From Streptomyces sp. NBC_00358 (GTDB lineage: Bacteria; Actinomycetota; Actinomycetes; Streptomycetales; Streptomycetaceae): a DNA stretch of 64,000 bases. Each line of letters starts with the position of its first letter. Position 1 is the first letter of the stretch. The notes beneath the pieces were generated by a model. It had not been told where the DNA came from, made no database searches, and worked only from the letters and a program-made list of their open reading frames with translations. The DNA lies in contig NZ_CP107976.1 of NCBI RefSeq assembly GCF_036099295.1, positions 1,922,001 through 1,986,000 of the forward strand. Direction: 5' to 3'. Shown piece by piece: positions 1 to 7,974 of this stretch. Both the position numbers and the translations under genes were made by a program.

Positions 1-487
1 CCCGGCGCCAACATCCGCACCACGGCGCTGAGCGACGGCGGCATGACAGCCGCATGGCTCAGCAGACAGGCCGGGCTGTTTTCTGTTCGGACAGTTTCCG
101 CCCTGGCGCGCACCAGCTCCTCACGCCCTGCTCCGACGCGATCGAGCTCCCCAGAGTTGAGTCCGAACCCGGTCAGCACGGAGCTCCTCGGGCGGCCGGC
201 CAGAGCCCACGGGGACTGGTCAGCAGACCTCACCGAAACCCTGCGTCCCCAACACGTCCCCAAAATCACGAAAACGAAGCCGCGGAGACGCTGCCAGCTC
301 GTGACGTTGCTGAGGCACAAGTCCTGATCATCAGCATTGCCGCAGGTCAGCGCGATGTCTGCTCAGCGAGGGAGCGAGAGCCTCGCCCCGTTCCGAAGCC
401 GCGAGCAGCGGATTCAGTCCGTTGAGCGAAAGTTGACGCTCCGACACCTCACGAGGAACGTTTCCGCAGGTCAGAAGCCTGCAAAGG
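1..487. other. Left edge, no convincing gene
   Basis: Several frames are open here, but none has a recognisable domain, a good ribosome site or Streptomyces-like third-position bias throughout. The first bases could be the tail of a gene cut by the window edge: one forward frame stops at 29-31. An 11-base stretch CCGCAGGTCAG occurs at 341-351 and 462-472. I see nothing else I can name. Confidence 0.4.
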
Positions 488-563
488 TGGGGCGGGTGGG
501 ACTCGAACCCGCGGCCGGCGGATGATGAGTCCGCTGCTCTGCGCTATGACGAATTCACTCCCC
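488..563 (-). tRNA. tRNA-Met(CAU)-like gene or 3'-half remnant
   Basis: The minus strand folds as a cloverleaf. The 3' acceptor strand CCGCCCC plus A73 is at 488-495, the T arm with loop TTCGAGT is at 496-512, and the anticodon arm is at 518-534 with loop CTCATCA, giving anticodon CAT. The 3' half and the GCAGAGCAGC stretch are well conserved. The 5' half is poor: the acceptor GGGGAGT has two mismatches, U8 is missing, the D stem is weak and the D loop lacks the GG pair. Position 37 is C where tRNA-Met normally has A. This pattern fits a 3'-half copy left by an integrative element at least as well as a working tRNA. Confidence 0.5.
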
Positions 564-1131
564 ACTGACTTCCCAGCCCTCGCTATAGGGCTAGTAGCAG
601 CCAGATTAAGAACCTTCCTGGCCACACCGCCCGAAACCAACCGGGCCACTCCTGGGCTGAGTCACCACCCGACAGCAGCCCCGTTTGCGCAAGCCAAAGC
701 AGGCGTCGCACGCGTGTCACTGGGTGACGAACGGCCGATCGATGACTGTCTCTGCGCGTCCTTCAGGCCAGTAATCTCCTCGCGATTCCTGCCCCAAGCC
801 TCGCGCCCTCTGCCCGACCTGCGACAACACACTGAAGAGCCGAAAGAAGGGCAGATTCGACCCGGATTCGACCCCGAAGCCGGCACACGCACCGACGAAC
901 ACATTTGATCTACGACGATGCAAATTCTGCTCCCGTATTACCAGGATCCGGCATCCGATTCGCCACAGAACTCTAAAAACAGTCATACACGCATAACTTA
1001 CGAGCGAAAACGTGGCTCAAATAGCCGCGGGAGGTCGAGGCCGGCACGGCGACCCAGTGGACGAGCATCGCAACCGCCACCGGGGAGGGCACTCACACAT
1101 CAACCCGCTGACGTGGCATTTCATTGGACGT
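564..1131. other. Intergenic, lower-GC, no gene recognised
   Basis: This stretch, from the tRNA-like sequence to the oxygenase promoter, has AT-richer patches around 900-1010. Short open frames on both strands lack domains, ribosome sites and codon bias. It may be decayed mobile DNA associated with the tRNA-like fragment, but no integrase or excisionase remnant is visible. Confidence 0.4.
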
Positions 1132-1148
1132 CTTCCGTGAGACGGAAG
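1132..1148. promoter_or_regulatory. Perfect inverted repeat upstream of the Rieske oxygenase
   Basis: CTTCCGT-GAG-ACGGAAG is a perfect 7-3-7 dyad 68 bases before the oxygenase start. Its position suits an operator. The IclR-family regulator encoded at 3539-4321 is the obvious candidate ligand, but the dyad does not resemble the ones before the transporter operon, so the link is only inference. Confidence 0.45.
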
Positions 1149-1215
1149 TCGTATTGCGGCCCGGTGATGTCTGGCCGAACGATGCCACCACCATCAGAGA
1201 CGGGAGCCAGCGCCC

Positions 1216-2280
1216 ATGCCGCACATCACCGCCTTCGCCAGGAACCAGTGGTACGTCGCCGCCTATACCCACGAAGTGGGGCGCGAGTTGCTCGGGCGGA
1301 CGGTGCTCGGTGAGCCGCTCGTTCTCTATCGGGCCGAGGAGGACGGGGCGGCCGTCGTCCTGGCCGACCGGTGTGTGCACCGGCGATTCCCGCTCTCGGA
1401 GAGCCGGCTCGACGGTGACCGGATCGTGTGCGGGTACCACGGGTTCACGTACGACACGACCGGCACGTGTGTGTACGTGCCGGGGCAGAAGCGGATTCCG
1501 CGCACCGCCCGGGTCGCCTCCTACCCGGTCGTCGAGCAGGACCTGTTCGTCTGGGTCTGGATCGGCGACCCGGCGCTCGCGGACCCGGGAACCGTCCCGC
1601 GCGCCCCGCACATGGACTCGCCGGACTGGACGACGGTGAGCGGCATGGAGCCCATCGACGCGGACTACGGACTCCTCGTCGACAATCTCCTCGACCTCTC
1701 CCACGAGACGTATCTGCACGGCGGCTACATCGGGACGCCCGAGGTCGCCGAGACGCCGATCACCACCGAGGTGGACGAGGGCGCCGGTGTCGTGCGCGTC
1801 TCCCGGCACATGGACGACGCCGAGTGCCCCCCGTTCTACGCCCGCTCGACCGGCATCGAGGGCCGCATCACGCGCTGGCAGGACATCGAGTACCACGCGC
1901 CGTGCCTGTATGTGCTGCACAGCAGGATCGCCCCGGTCGGCGTGCTCCCCGAGGCGGACGGCAGCGACCCCGACGCCTTCCACACCGAGGTCACCTACGC
2001 CATCACTCCGTCCGGCGACGGCAAGGTGTACGACTTCTGGGCGGTCTCCCGCGACTTCGCCCGCTCGGACGACGAAGTCACCACCTTCCTACGGGACTTC
2101 AACCACACCGTCGTGATGCAGGACGTCGACGCGCTCAATCTGCTGCAGCGGGCCCTCGCCTCCGAACGCACCGGTTACCAGGAGCTGAGCATCAACATCG
2201 ACACCGGCGGTCTCGCGGCCCGCCGCATCCTGGCCCGCCTGATCGAGGAGGGCGACAAGCCGATGGAGAGGGTGCGGTGA
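1216..2280 (+). CDS. Rieske non-heme iron oxygenase, VanA-like
   Basis: This is the large oxygenase component of a two-component aromatic-ring or demethylating oxygenase. The 354-residue protein has a Rieske [2Fe-2S] site C53-x-H55 and C72-x2-H75 near the N-terminus. The catalytic-iron motif is DNLLDLSHETYLH (H163, H168, with D156/D160 nearby), and overall length matches the vanillate O-demethylase VanA group. A GGGAG ribosome site precedes the ATG. The gene overlaps a small Cys protein, which in turn overlaps the VanB-type reductase, so the three are co-transcribed. Electrons should flow from NAD(P)H through the reductase to this protein. The substrate cannot be read from sequence; vanillate, phthalate-like or sulfonated aromatics are possible. 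Family call is firm, substrate open. Confidence 0.9.
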   Translation: MPHITAFARNQWYVAAYTHEVGRELLGRTVLGEPLVLYRAEEDGAAVVLADRCVHRRFPLSESRLDGDRIVCGYHGFTYDTTGTCVYVPGQKRIPRTARVASYPVVEQDLFVWVWIGDPALADPGTVPRAPHMDSPDWTTVSGMEPIDADYGLLVDNLLDLSHETYLHGGYIGTPEVAETPITTEVDEGAGVVRVSRHMDDAECPPFYARSTGIEGRITRWQDIEYHAPCLYVLHSRIAPVGVLPEADGSDPDAFHTEVTYAITPSGDGKVYDFWAVSRDFARSDDEVTTFLRDFNHTVVMQDVDALNLLQRALASERTGYQELSINIDTGGLAARRILARLIEEGDKPMERVR

Positions 2281-2534
2281 CCGGCCGGACCGGCGAGATC
2301 TACCGCGTCGACTGGCTCCCGGGCACCGACGTACTGCGCGGCACCTGCCACTGCGGCGCCGAACACACCGCCCAGGACCCGGTCGCGATGTGGGAGTGGA
2401 TGCTCGCCCATCCCGAGGGACACGAGCCACGGGCCGCCGCCGGTCAGGGGCAGCCCAGGAGCGGGATCGGGCACAGGAACGGAGACGGCGACGGGAACGG
2501 GGGCGTTCCCGGATCGCGGGGAAAGAGGTCATGA
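2277..2534 (+). CDS. Small CxC protein between oxygenase and reductase
   Basis: An 85-codon gene starts with GTG overlapping the oxygenase stop (GTGA) and ends overlapping the reductase start (ATGA), so translation of all three should be coupled. The N-terminal half is ordered-looking, with a GTCHCGAEH motif at about residues 26-34 and a Trp-rich WEWMLAHPEGH stretch. The C-terminal third is Gly/Asp/Asn-rich and probably disordered. The Cys-x-Cys with nearby His residues could bind a metal, but only four candidate ligands are visible. I do not recognise a named family. The tight coupling suggests an accessory role in assembly or electron transfer of the oxygenase. Confidence 0.65.
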   Translation: MTGRTGEIYRVDWLPGTDVLRGTCHCGAEHTAQDPVAMWEWMLAHPEGHEPRAAAGQGQPRSGIGHRNGDGDGNGGVPGSRGKRS

Positions 2535-3466
2535 ACGTGTACGAAGCGGAACTCGCCGTGGAGCGGCGGACGTTCGCCGCCGACGACGTACTCGCCCTGA
2601 CCCTGCGCCATCCGCTCGGCACCGAACTCCCGCCCTGGGAGCCGGGTGCCCATGTCGATGTCGTACTCGGGCCCGGTCTGGAACGGCAGTACTCCCTGTG
2701 CGGTGATCCGGCGGACCGCGGGGCATGGCGGATCGCGGTGCTGCGTGAACCGGAAGGGCGGGGAGGATCGGCCTTCGTCCACGGGCAGTTGGGCGAGGGA
2801 GCCAGGGTCCGTGTCAGGGGTCCGCGCAATCACTTCGCGCTCGTGCCCGCCGAGCGCTACCGGTTCGTCGCGGGCGGGATCGGCATCACCCCGATCCTGC
2901 CGATGCTCGCCGCGGCCGAGGCGGCGGGCGCCGAGTGGACGCTGCTGTACGGCGGACGGACCCGCGGTTCCATGGCGTTCGCCGAGGAGTTGAGGCGGTA
3001 CGGGGACCGGGTCGTCCTCGCTCCCCAGGACGAGACAGGACTGCTGGACCTCGCGCCGGTGCTCGACGAGGTCCCCGCGGGCACCCTCGTCTACTGCTGT
3101 GGTCCCGGACCGCTGCTCGACGCGGTGGAGGAGCGCTGTCCGGCCGGACTGCTGCACGTCGAGCGGTTCCGGCCGAAGGTCCAGGAGGCGGGCGGGGAAA
3201 CGGAGTTCGAGGTCGTCCTGGAGCGGTCCGGACGGACGGTGACCGTCGCCCCCGGCGTCTCCGTCCTCGACACCGTGCGCGCCGCCGGTGTCGAGGTGCT
3301 GTTCTCCTGCGCCGAGGGCACCTGCGGGACCTGTGAGACGGAGGTGCTCGAAGGCGTCCCGGACCACCGGGACTCGGTGCTCACGGACGAGGAGCGGGAG
3401 GCGGGCGAGACGATGCTCATCTGTGTGTCCCGCTGTCGCGGGACACGGCTCGTGCTGGATCTGTGA
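2531..3466 (+). CDS. VanB-type oxidoreductase (flavin, NAD(P), 2Fe-2S)
   Basis: This is the reductase partner of the Rieske oxygenase, passing electrons from NAD(P)H via flavin to a plant-type ferredoxin cluster. In 311 residues the order is: flavin-binding barrel with RQYS at 52-55, nucleotide-binding domain with GGIGITPI at 115-122, and a C-terminal [2Fe-2S] domain with C260, C265, C268 and C298. This order (flavin, NAD, then ferredoxin) is the phthalate dioxygenase reductase/VanB class. The ATG is chosen because it overlaps the previous stop and gives the normal family N-terminus; longer upstream reading is low-complexity. The last codons contain a perfect hairpin (3425-3446), probably the operon terminator. 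Confidence 0.9.
   Translation: MNVYEAELAVERRTFAADDVLALTLRHPLGTELPPWEPGAHVDVVLGPGLERQYSLCGDPADRGAWRIAVLREPEGRGGSAFVHGQLGEGARVRVRGPRNHFALVPAERYRFVAGGIGITPILPMLAAAEAAGAEWTLLYGGRTRGSMAFAEELRRYGDRVVLAPQDETGLLDLAPVLDEVPAGTLVYCCGPGPLLDAVEERCPAGLLHVERFRPKVQEAGGETEFEVVLERSGRTVTVAPGVSVLDTVRAAGVEVLFSCAEGTCGTCETEVLEGVPDHRDSVLTDEEREAGETMLICVSRCRGTRLVLDL
3425..3446 (+). terminator. Hairpin inside the reductase 3' end
   Basis: GTGTCCCGC-TGTC-GCGGGACAC is a perfect 9-bp stem with a 4-base loop, ending 18 bases before the stop triplet and followed within about 20 bases by a pyrimidine-only tract. It could terminate the oxygenase operon despite lying inside the coding sequence. Confidence 0.45.
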
Positions 3467-3467
3467 A

Positions 3468-3516
3468 CCTCTCCCTCTCCCTCTCCCTCTCCCCCTTCCT
3501 TTTCCTCTTCCTCTCC
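3468..3516. repeat. CTCTCC simple repeat and pyrimidine tract
   Basis: About four copies of CCCTCT are followed by a nearly pure pyrimidine run, between convergent genes (the reductase and the IclR regulator). It is probably slippage-prone and may assist termination. Confidence 0.8.
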
Positions 3517-3538
3517 GTGGCGCGAAGTCGGGTCCTTC

Positions 3539-4321
3539 TCACAGGAGTCGGGTGACCGCGAGGTCTCCCTCGATCCGCGCGACCGTCTCCAGCAGGTGGG
3601 GAAGCAGATCGCGGCGGACGGACTCCAGGCTGTTGCGGCTTGCGTGCACGGGGATGTTCGCCGCCGCCACCACGGCGCCGTCCCGGTCGCGCACCGGGAC
3701 CGCGACCGAGCGCAGCCCTTCCTCCAACTCCTGGTCGACGATGGCGTATCCCTGCCGCCGCGCGCGTCCGAGTTCCGCCTTCAGCAGGTCCCGCGAGACG
3801 ATCGTGCGTGCCGTCAGGGGGCGCAGTTCGGCTCGCCCCAGCCTGGCCTCGGTCTCCTCGGCCGGGAGGTGCGCGAGGATGACCCGGCCGACCGAGGTGA
3901 CGTGGGCCGGGAAGCGGGTGCCGACGGTGATCGTGGCCGTCATGATGCGCCGGGTCGGGACCCGTGCCACGTAGACGATGTCGTCGCCGTCGAGGACGCA
4001 CAGCGAGCTCGACTCCCCGACCCGCTCGGCGAGTTGCCTGAGATGGGGCAGGGCGATCTCCGGGAGGGTGAAGCCGGAGAGGTAGGCGTAGCCGAGTTCC
4101 AGCACGCGCGGGGTGAGCCGGAAGACCCTGCCGTCGGTGCGGACGTATCCGAGATCGACCAGGGTCAGCAGGAAGCGGCGGGCCGCCGCGCGGGTGAGGT
4201 CGCAGCCGCGCGCGACCTGACTGAGCGTCAGTTCGGGGCGGTCGGCACCGAAGACGCGGATGACGGCGAGTCCGCGTTCGAAGGAGCGGACGAAGTGGGG
4301 CGCTCGGTCTGCTGCAGGCAT
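3539..4321 (-). CDS. IclR-family transcriptional regulator (PcaR/PobR-like)
   Basis: A 260-residue DNA-binding regulator. A winged helix-turn-helix at about residues 12-70 (LTLSQVARGCDLTRAAARRF) is followed by the IclR effector-binding domain (about 80-255) with SSLCVLDGDDIVYVARV, FPAHVTSVGRVILAHL and SVAVPVRDRDGAVVAAANI. The start at 4321 is set by GGAGG nine bases upstream; the 30 extra codons further up have no ribosome site. It sits between the oxygenase operon and the divergent importer operon and probably controls both, responding to the aromatic substrate or a metabolite. The IclR group closest in look is that of beta-ketoadipate pathway regulators. Confidence 0.88.
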   Translation of the reverse strand: MPAADRAPHFVRSFERGLAVIRVFGADRPELTLSQVARGCDLTRAAARRFLLTLVDLGYVRTDGRVFRLTPRVLELGYAYLSGFTLPEIALPHLRQLAERVGESSSLCVLDGDDIVYVARVPTRRIMTATITVGTRFPAHVTSVGRVILAHLPAEETEARLGRAELRPLTARTIVSRDLLKAELGRARRQGYAIVDQELEEGLRSVAVPVRDRDGAVVAAANIPVHASRNSLESVRRDLLPHLLETVARIEGDLAVTRLL

Positions 4322-4388
4322 CGTCGCCTCCAGTGGGACAAACGGAGCACTCTCCGCGCGAGTCGAGAGCGCACTTCGATAACTGTCA

Positions 4389-4398
4389 ACAATATTGT
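4389..4398. promoter_or_regulatory. ACAATATTGT palindrome in the IclR/importer gap
   Basis: This perfect 10-base palindrome lies in an AT-rich island 68 bases before the IclR start and about 12 bases upstream of the candidate importer -35 box. It is a plausible operator for the divergent pair. Confidence 0.4.
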
Positions 4399-4410
4399 CA
4401 GCCAAGGCCA

Positions 4411-4472
4411 TTGACCCGGCACGGACGGGGTTCTACCTTCGCGCTGAGCACCATTGTGCGGTGTGCGCACAA
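4411..4472 (+). promoter_or_regulatory. Importer promoter with downstream operator dyad
   Basis: TTGACC (4411-4416), a 17-base spacer and TACCTT (4434-4439) make a good housekeeping-type promoter for the importer operon. Starting 15 bases after the -10 box, TTGTGCG-gtgtg-CGCACAA (4454-4472) is a perfect 7-bp dyad where a bound repressor would block transcription. Confidence 0.5.
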
Positions 4473-4507
4473 CCTGTCGGAACACTTTCGTCTGCACAGG
4501 AGGAGCC

Positions 4508-5479
4508 ATGCGTCGTCTGCTCGCCGGATTAGCGGTCGGAGCCTTCCTGGTCGCCGCGTCGGCCTGCGGTTCGTCCGGCGGCGGTGGCGCCTCGGACAAG
4601 AACTCTTCGTCCGGTGGTACCACCACCGTCAAGCTGGGGGTCATCCCCATCGTCGATGTCGCCCCGGTCTATCTGGGCCAGAAGAAGGGCTTCTACGGCA
4701 AGCACGGCCTGAAGCTGTCGATGACGCTCGCGCAGGGCGGCGCGGCGATCGTGCCGGGGGTCGTCTCGGGCCAGTTCCAGTTCGGGTTCTCGAACGTGAC
4801 CTCGTTGATGATCGCCCAGTCCAACGGCGTCCCCGTGAAGGCCGTCGTGAACGGTGTCGCCTCGACGGGCGTGACGGGCAAGGACTTCGGCGCCATCACC
4901 GTCAAGAAGGGCAGCTCCATCACGACGGCGAAGGACCTGGAGGGGAAGAAGGTCGCCGTCAACACGCTCAAGAACATCAACGAGACGGCCGTGCGCGAGT
5001 CGGTGCGCAAGGCGGGCGGCGATCCGTCCAAGGTGAAGTTCGTCGAGCTCGCCTTCGACCAGATGCCCGCGGCCCTCGACAGCGGCCAGATCGACGCCGC
5101 CATGGTGGTCGAGCCCGCGCTGGCCACGGTCAAGAGCCAGGGCGCCACCGAGATCGCCTCGTCCCTGGTCGACGTGGCGAAGGACCTCACCGTCGCGATG
5201 TACTTCACCTCGAACCAGTACGCGCAGCAACACCCGGACGTGGTCAAGGAGTTCCAGGAGGCCACCGCGGAGTCCCTGGCCTACGCCGACGCCCACCCGG
5301 ACGAGGTCCGGCAGATCGTCACCACGTACACGACGATCCCGGCGGCCGTACTGGCGAAGGTGACCCTGCCCAAGTGGCCCGCCGAGCCGAACCGGACCTC
5401 GATCGAGACGCTGGAGAAGCTGGGCGAGCAGGACGGCCTCTTCAAGACGGCGCCCGATCTGGACAAGCTGCTGCCGTGA
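4508..5479 (+). CDS. ABC importer substrate-binding lipoprotein, NMT1/SsuA-like
   Basis: An extracellular binding protein anchored as a lipoprotein. A 19-residue signal ends in a lipobox with C20 (VAASAC). The mature part starts with a Gly/Ser linker and then the SsuA/TauA/NMT1 pattern: VKLGVIPIVDVAPVYLGQKKGFYGKHGL, then GQFQFGFSNVTSLMIAQ and GKKVAVNTLKNINE. This family binds sulfonates, taurine, thiamine precursors, nitrate or aromatics such as phthalate. Next to a Rieske oxygenase, an aromatic or sulfonated substrate is most likely. ATG 4508 follows CAGGAGGAG. First gene of a four-gene importer operon. Confidence 0.88.
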   Translation: MRRLLAGLAVGAFLVAASACGSSGGGGASDKNSSSGGTTTVKLGVIPIVDVAPVYLGQKKGFYGKHGLKLSMTLAQGGAAIVPGVVSGQFQFGFSNVTSLMIAQSNGVPVKAVVNGVASTGVTGKDFGAITVKKGSSITTAKDLEGKKVAVNTLKNINETAVRESVRKAGGDPSKVKFVELAFDQMPAALDSGQIDAAMVVEPALATVKSQGATEIASSLVDVAKDLTVAMYFTSNQYAQQHPDVVKEFQEATAESLAYADAHPDEVRQIVTTYTTIPAAVLAKVTLPKWPAEPNRTSIETLEKLGEQDGLFKTAPDLDKLLP

Positions 5480-6285
5480 GCCGGAAGCAACCGCGGGCCG
5501 GCGGCTCCGCCGGACGGGCCGTGAACGCCGCTCTGGGAGCCGCCGGACTCGCGGCTTTCCTCGCCCTCGGCGAGGTGGTGCCGCGGGTCGGCATCGTCAA
5601 GGCGCGGTACTTCCCGCCGACCAGCCGGATCGCGCGGGCGCTCGGCGCCGAGATCACCGACGGCACCTTCTGGACGGATCTCGGCGACACCCTCACGGGC
5701 TGGGCGCTGGGCCTGGTGATCGCTGTCGGCGCGGGCATCGTGGTCGGCGTGGTCGTCTCGGTCGTGCCGTATCTGCGCGAGGCGACCGCCTCGACGATCG
5801 AGTTCCTGCGCCCGATCCCCTCCGTGGCGCTGATCCCGCTCGCCGTCCTCCTCTACGGCACCGAGATGCGGTCGGTGCTCCTCCTGGTCGTGTACGCGTC
5901 CTTCTGGCAGGTCCTCGTCCAGGTCATGTACGGCGTGCGGGACGTCGACCCGGTCGCGGAGGAGACGGCACGCTCGTACGGGCTCGGCACCTGGGCCCGG
6001 GTCCGCCATGTGCTGTGGCCGACGGCGCTCCCTTATGTCATGACGGGTGTCCGGCTCGCCGCGGCGGTCGCGCTCATCCTGACCGTGACCGCCGAACTCG
6101 TCATCGGCGCACCGGGGTTGGGGGCGCGCATCGCGGTCGCCCAGACCTCGCAGGCCGTGCCCGAGATGTACGCCCTGATCGTCGTCACCGGTCTGCTCGG
6201 GCTGCTGATCAACGTGGGCGCGCGCTCGGTGGAGCGGCACGCGCTGGCCTGGCACCAGTCGGTACGCGGGGAGGTGGCGGTGTGA
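5476..6285 (+). CDS. ABC importer permease, SsuC-like (1)
   Basis: A 269-residue inner-membrane permease of the SsuC/TauC/NrtB type. It starts GTG overlapping the binding-protein stop (GTGA). Several hydrophobic segments flank the conserved EAA loop (EETARSYGLGTWARVRHVLWPTALPYVMTGVRLA). It ends in a GTGA overlap with a second permease, so the importer probably uses a heterodimer of two related permeases. Confidence 0.85.
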   Translation: MSRKQPRAGGSAGRAVNAALGAAGLAAFLALGEVVPRVGIVKARYFPPTSRIARALGAEITDGTFWTDLGDTLTGWALGLVIAVGAGIVVGVVVSVVPYLREATASTIEFLRPIPSVALIPLAVLLYGTEMRSVLLLVVYASFWQVLVQVMYGVRDVDPVAEETARSYGLGTWARVRHVLWPTALPYVMTGVRLAAAVALILTVTAELVIGAPGLGARIAVAQTSQAVPEMYALIVVTGLLGLLINVGARSVERHALAWHQSVRGEVAV

Positions 6286-7100
6286 CGGACATCCCGGCGG
6301 GCCCGGCGAGGCCGAACGCGTGGCGGGGTCCGCTGCTGCGGGCGCTGTTCGTCGTCGCGCTCCCCCTGCTGCTGGTCGTCCTGTGGTGGTTCACCTCGGA
6401 CGGCAGCACCGACGTCTACTGGCCGCCGCTGCGCACGATCCTCAGGACGTTCCCCGACGTCTGGACCCGCGCGCGGCTCCGCGCGGACCTGGTGCCCAGC
6501 CTGCTGCGGCTGCTCGCCGGCTACGCGTCGGCGGCGGTCGTGGGCGTCGCCCTCGGCACGGTCATCGGCTCGTACCGCAAGGTGCGGGCGGTGTGCGAGC
6601 CGGTCCTGGAGTTCCTGCGGGCGGTGCCGCCGCCGGTGCTCGTGCCGGTCATCATGCTGTTCGCGGGCATCGGGGACACGATGAAGATCGTCGTGATCGC
6701 GAGCGGCTGTGTCTGGCCGATCCTGCTCAACACGGTCGAGGGCGTGCGCGCCCTCGACTCGGTGATGTCCGAGACGGCCCGTTCGTACGGCATCACCGGA
6801 CCGGCCCGGATGCGCTCGGTGGTGCTGCCGGCGGCCGGTCCGCAGATCTTCGCGGGGCTGCGACAGGCACTGTCCGTCGGAATCATCCTGATGGTCATCA
6901 GCGAGATGTTCGCGGCCAGCAACGGCCTCGGTTTCACCATCGTGCAGTTCCAGCGCGGCTTCGCGATCCCCGACATGTGGACCGGGATCCTCGTCCTCGG
7001 CCTGCTCGGCTTTCTCCTCTCGGTCGTCTTCCAGCTCGTCGAGCGCCGGGTGCTCGGCTGGTACCACGGTCTGCGCGACTCCTCCCGGCGGTCCCCGTGA
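6282..7100 (+). CDS. ABC importer permease, SsuC-like (2)
   Basis: A 272-residue paralogue of the preceding permease, with the same EAA loop pattern (SETARSYGITGPARMRSVVLPAAGPQIFAGLRQA) and about six membrane segments. It starts GTG in a 4-base overlap with the previous stop. Two distinct permeases in tandem is unusual for the SsuC class, which is generally a homodimer. Confidence 0.85.
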   Translation: MTDIPAGPARPNAWRGPLLRALFVVALPLLLVVLWWFTSDGSTDVYWPPLRTILRTFPDVWTRARLRADLVPSLLRLLAGYASAAVVGVALGTVIGSYRKVRAVCEPVLEFLRAVPPPVLVPVIMLFAGIGDTMKIVVIASGCVWPILLNTVEGVRALDSVMSETARSYGITGPARMRSVVLPAAGPQIFAGLRQALSVGIILMVISEMFAASNGLGFTIVQFQRGFAIPDMWTGILVLGLLGFLLSVVFQLVERRVLGWYHGLRDSSRRSP

Positions 7101-7120
7101 CGCATCCGAAAGGGCGGTCC

Positions 7121-7933
7121 ATGCACGCGTCTTTGGTCGTATCCGGCCTGCGGAAGGTCTACGAGGGGTCGGGGCGCCGGGTGGAGGCGGTCCGCGATCT
7201 CACCTTCACGGTGGACGCGGGGGAACTCGTCTGTCTGGTCGGCCCGTCGGGCTGCGGCAAGACCACGCTGCTGAAGTGCGTGGGCGGTCTGCTGACGCCG
7301 ACTGCGGGCGAGGTGCTGCTCGGGGGCCGGCGGGTGAGCGGCCCGCCGCCCGGCATGGCGTTCGTCTTCCAGGAGTACGGGCGCAGTCTGTTCCCCTGGA
7401 TGCGGGTCGGCGAGAACGTCGAACTCCCGCTGAAGCAGAAGGACCTGAGCAAGGCGCGGCGGCGTGAGCTGGTCGCCGACGCGCTGGAGTCCGTCGGCCT
7501 GGCCGATGCCGCGAGGGCCTATCCGTGGCAGTTGTCCGGAGGGATGCAGCAGCGGGTGGCCATCGCGCGGGCCCTGGCCTACGAGCCCGAAGTCCTGCTC
7601 ATGGACGAGCCGTTCGCCGCGGTCGACGCGCAGACCCGGGCCGATCTGGAGGATCTGGTACGCCGGCTGTGGCGGCAGCGCGGGATCACCGTCCTGTTCG
7701 TGACCCATGACATCGACGAGGCCGTCTACCTGGGCGAGCGGGTGCTGATCCTCTCGGCCTCCCCCACGGTCGTACGGGAGCAGCTCAAGGTCGATCTTCC
7801 CGAGGAGCGGGACCAGTTGCACACCCGGGTGGCCCCGCGCTTCGCCGAGTTGCGGACCCATGTGTACGAGCAGATCCAGGCGGCGAAGCGCGGGGAACCG
7901 GGCACGAGGGCGGATACGCCTCCCCTTCGCTGA
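7121..7933 (+). CDS. ABC importer ATPase, SsuB/TauB-like
   Basis: A 270-residue nucleotide-binding subunit: Walker A GPSGCGKT (41-48), signature LSGGMQQ (138-144), Walker B VLLMDEP with D162/E163, and the H-loop in VLFVTHDIDEAVYLGERV. The DEAVYL wording is typical of nitrate/sulfonate/taurine importers. Start ATG follows AAAGGGCGGTCC, 20 bases after the permease stop. It is the last gene of the operon and converges with the alpha-glucosidase gene. Confidence 0.9.
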   Translation: MHASLVVSGLRKVYEGSGRRVEAVRDLTFTVDAGELVCLVGPSGCGKTTLLKCVGGLLTPTAGEVLLGGRRVSGPPPGMAFVFQEYGRSLFPWMRVGENVELPLKQKDLSKARRRELVADALESVGLADAARAYPWQLSGGMQQRVAIARALAYEPEVLLMDEPFAAVDAQTRADLEDLVRRLWRQRGITVLFVTHDIDEAVYLGERVLILSASPTVVREQLKVDLPEERDQLHTRVAPRFAELRTHVYEQIQAAKRGEPGTRADTPPLR

Positions 7934-7974
7934 ACCGGCGCGCAGGCACGTGCGGGGGCGGCGGTCCGGTGCTC

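Noticed and set aside
522..986. Short open frames around the tRNA-like fragment
   Set aside because: No ribosome site, domain or consistent codon bias on either strand.
4454..4507. Upstream start for the importer binding protein at 4454
   Set aside because: It would add 18 residues before a normal lipoprotein signal and begin inside the operator dyad; ATG 4508 has the ribosome site.
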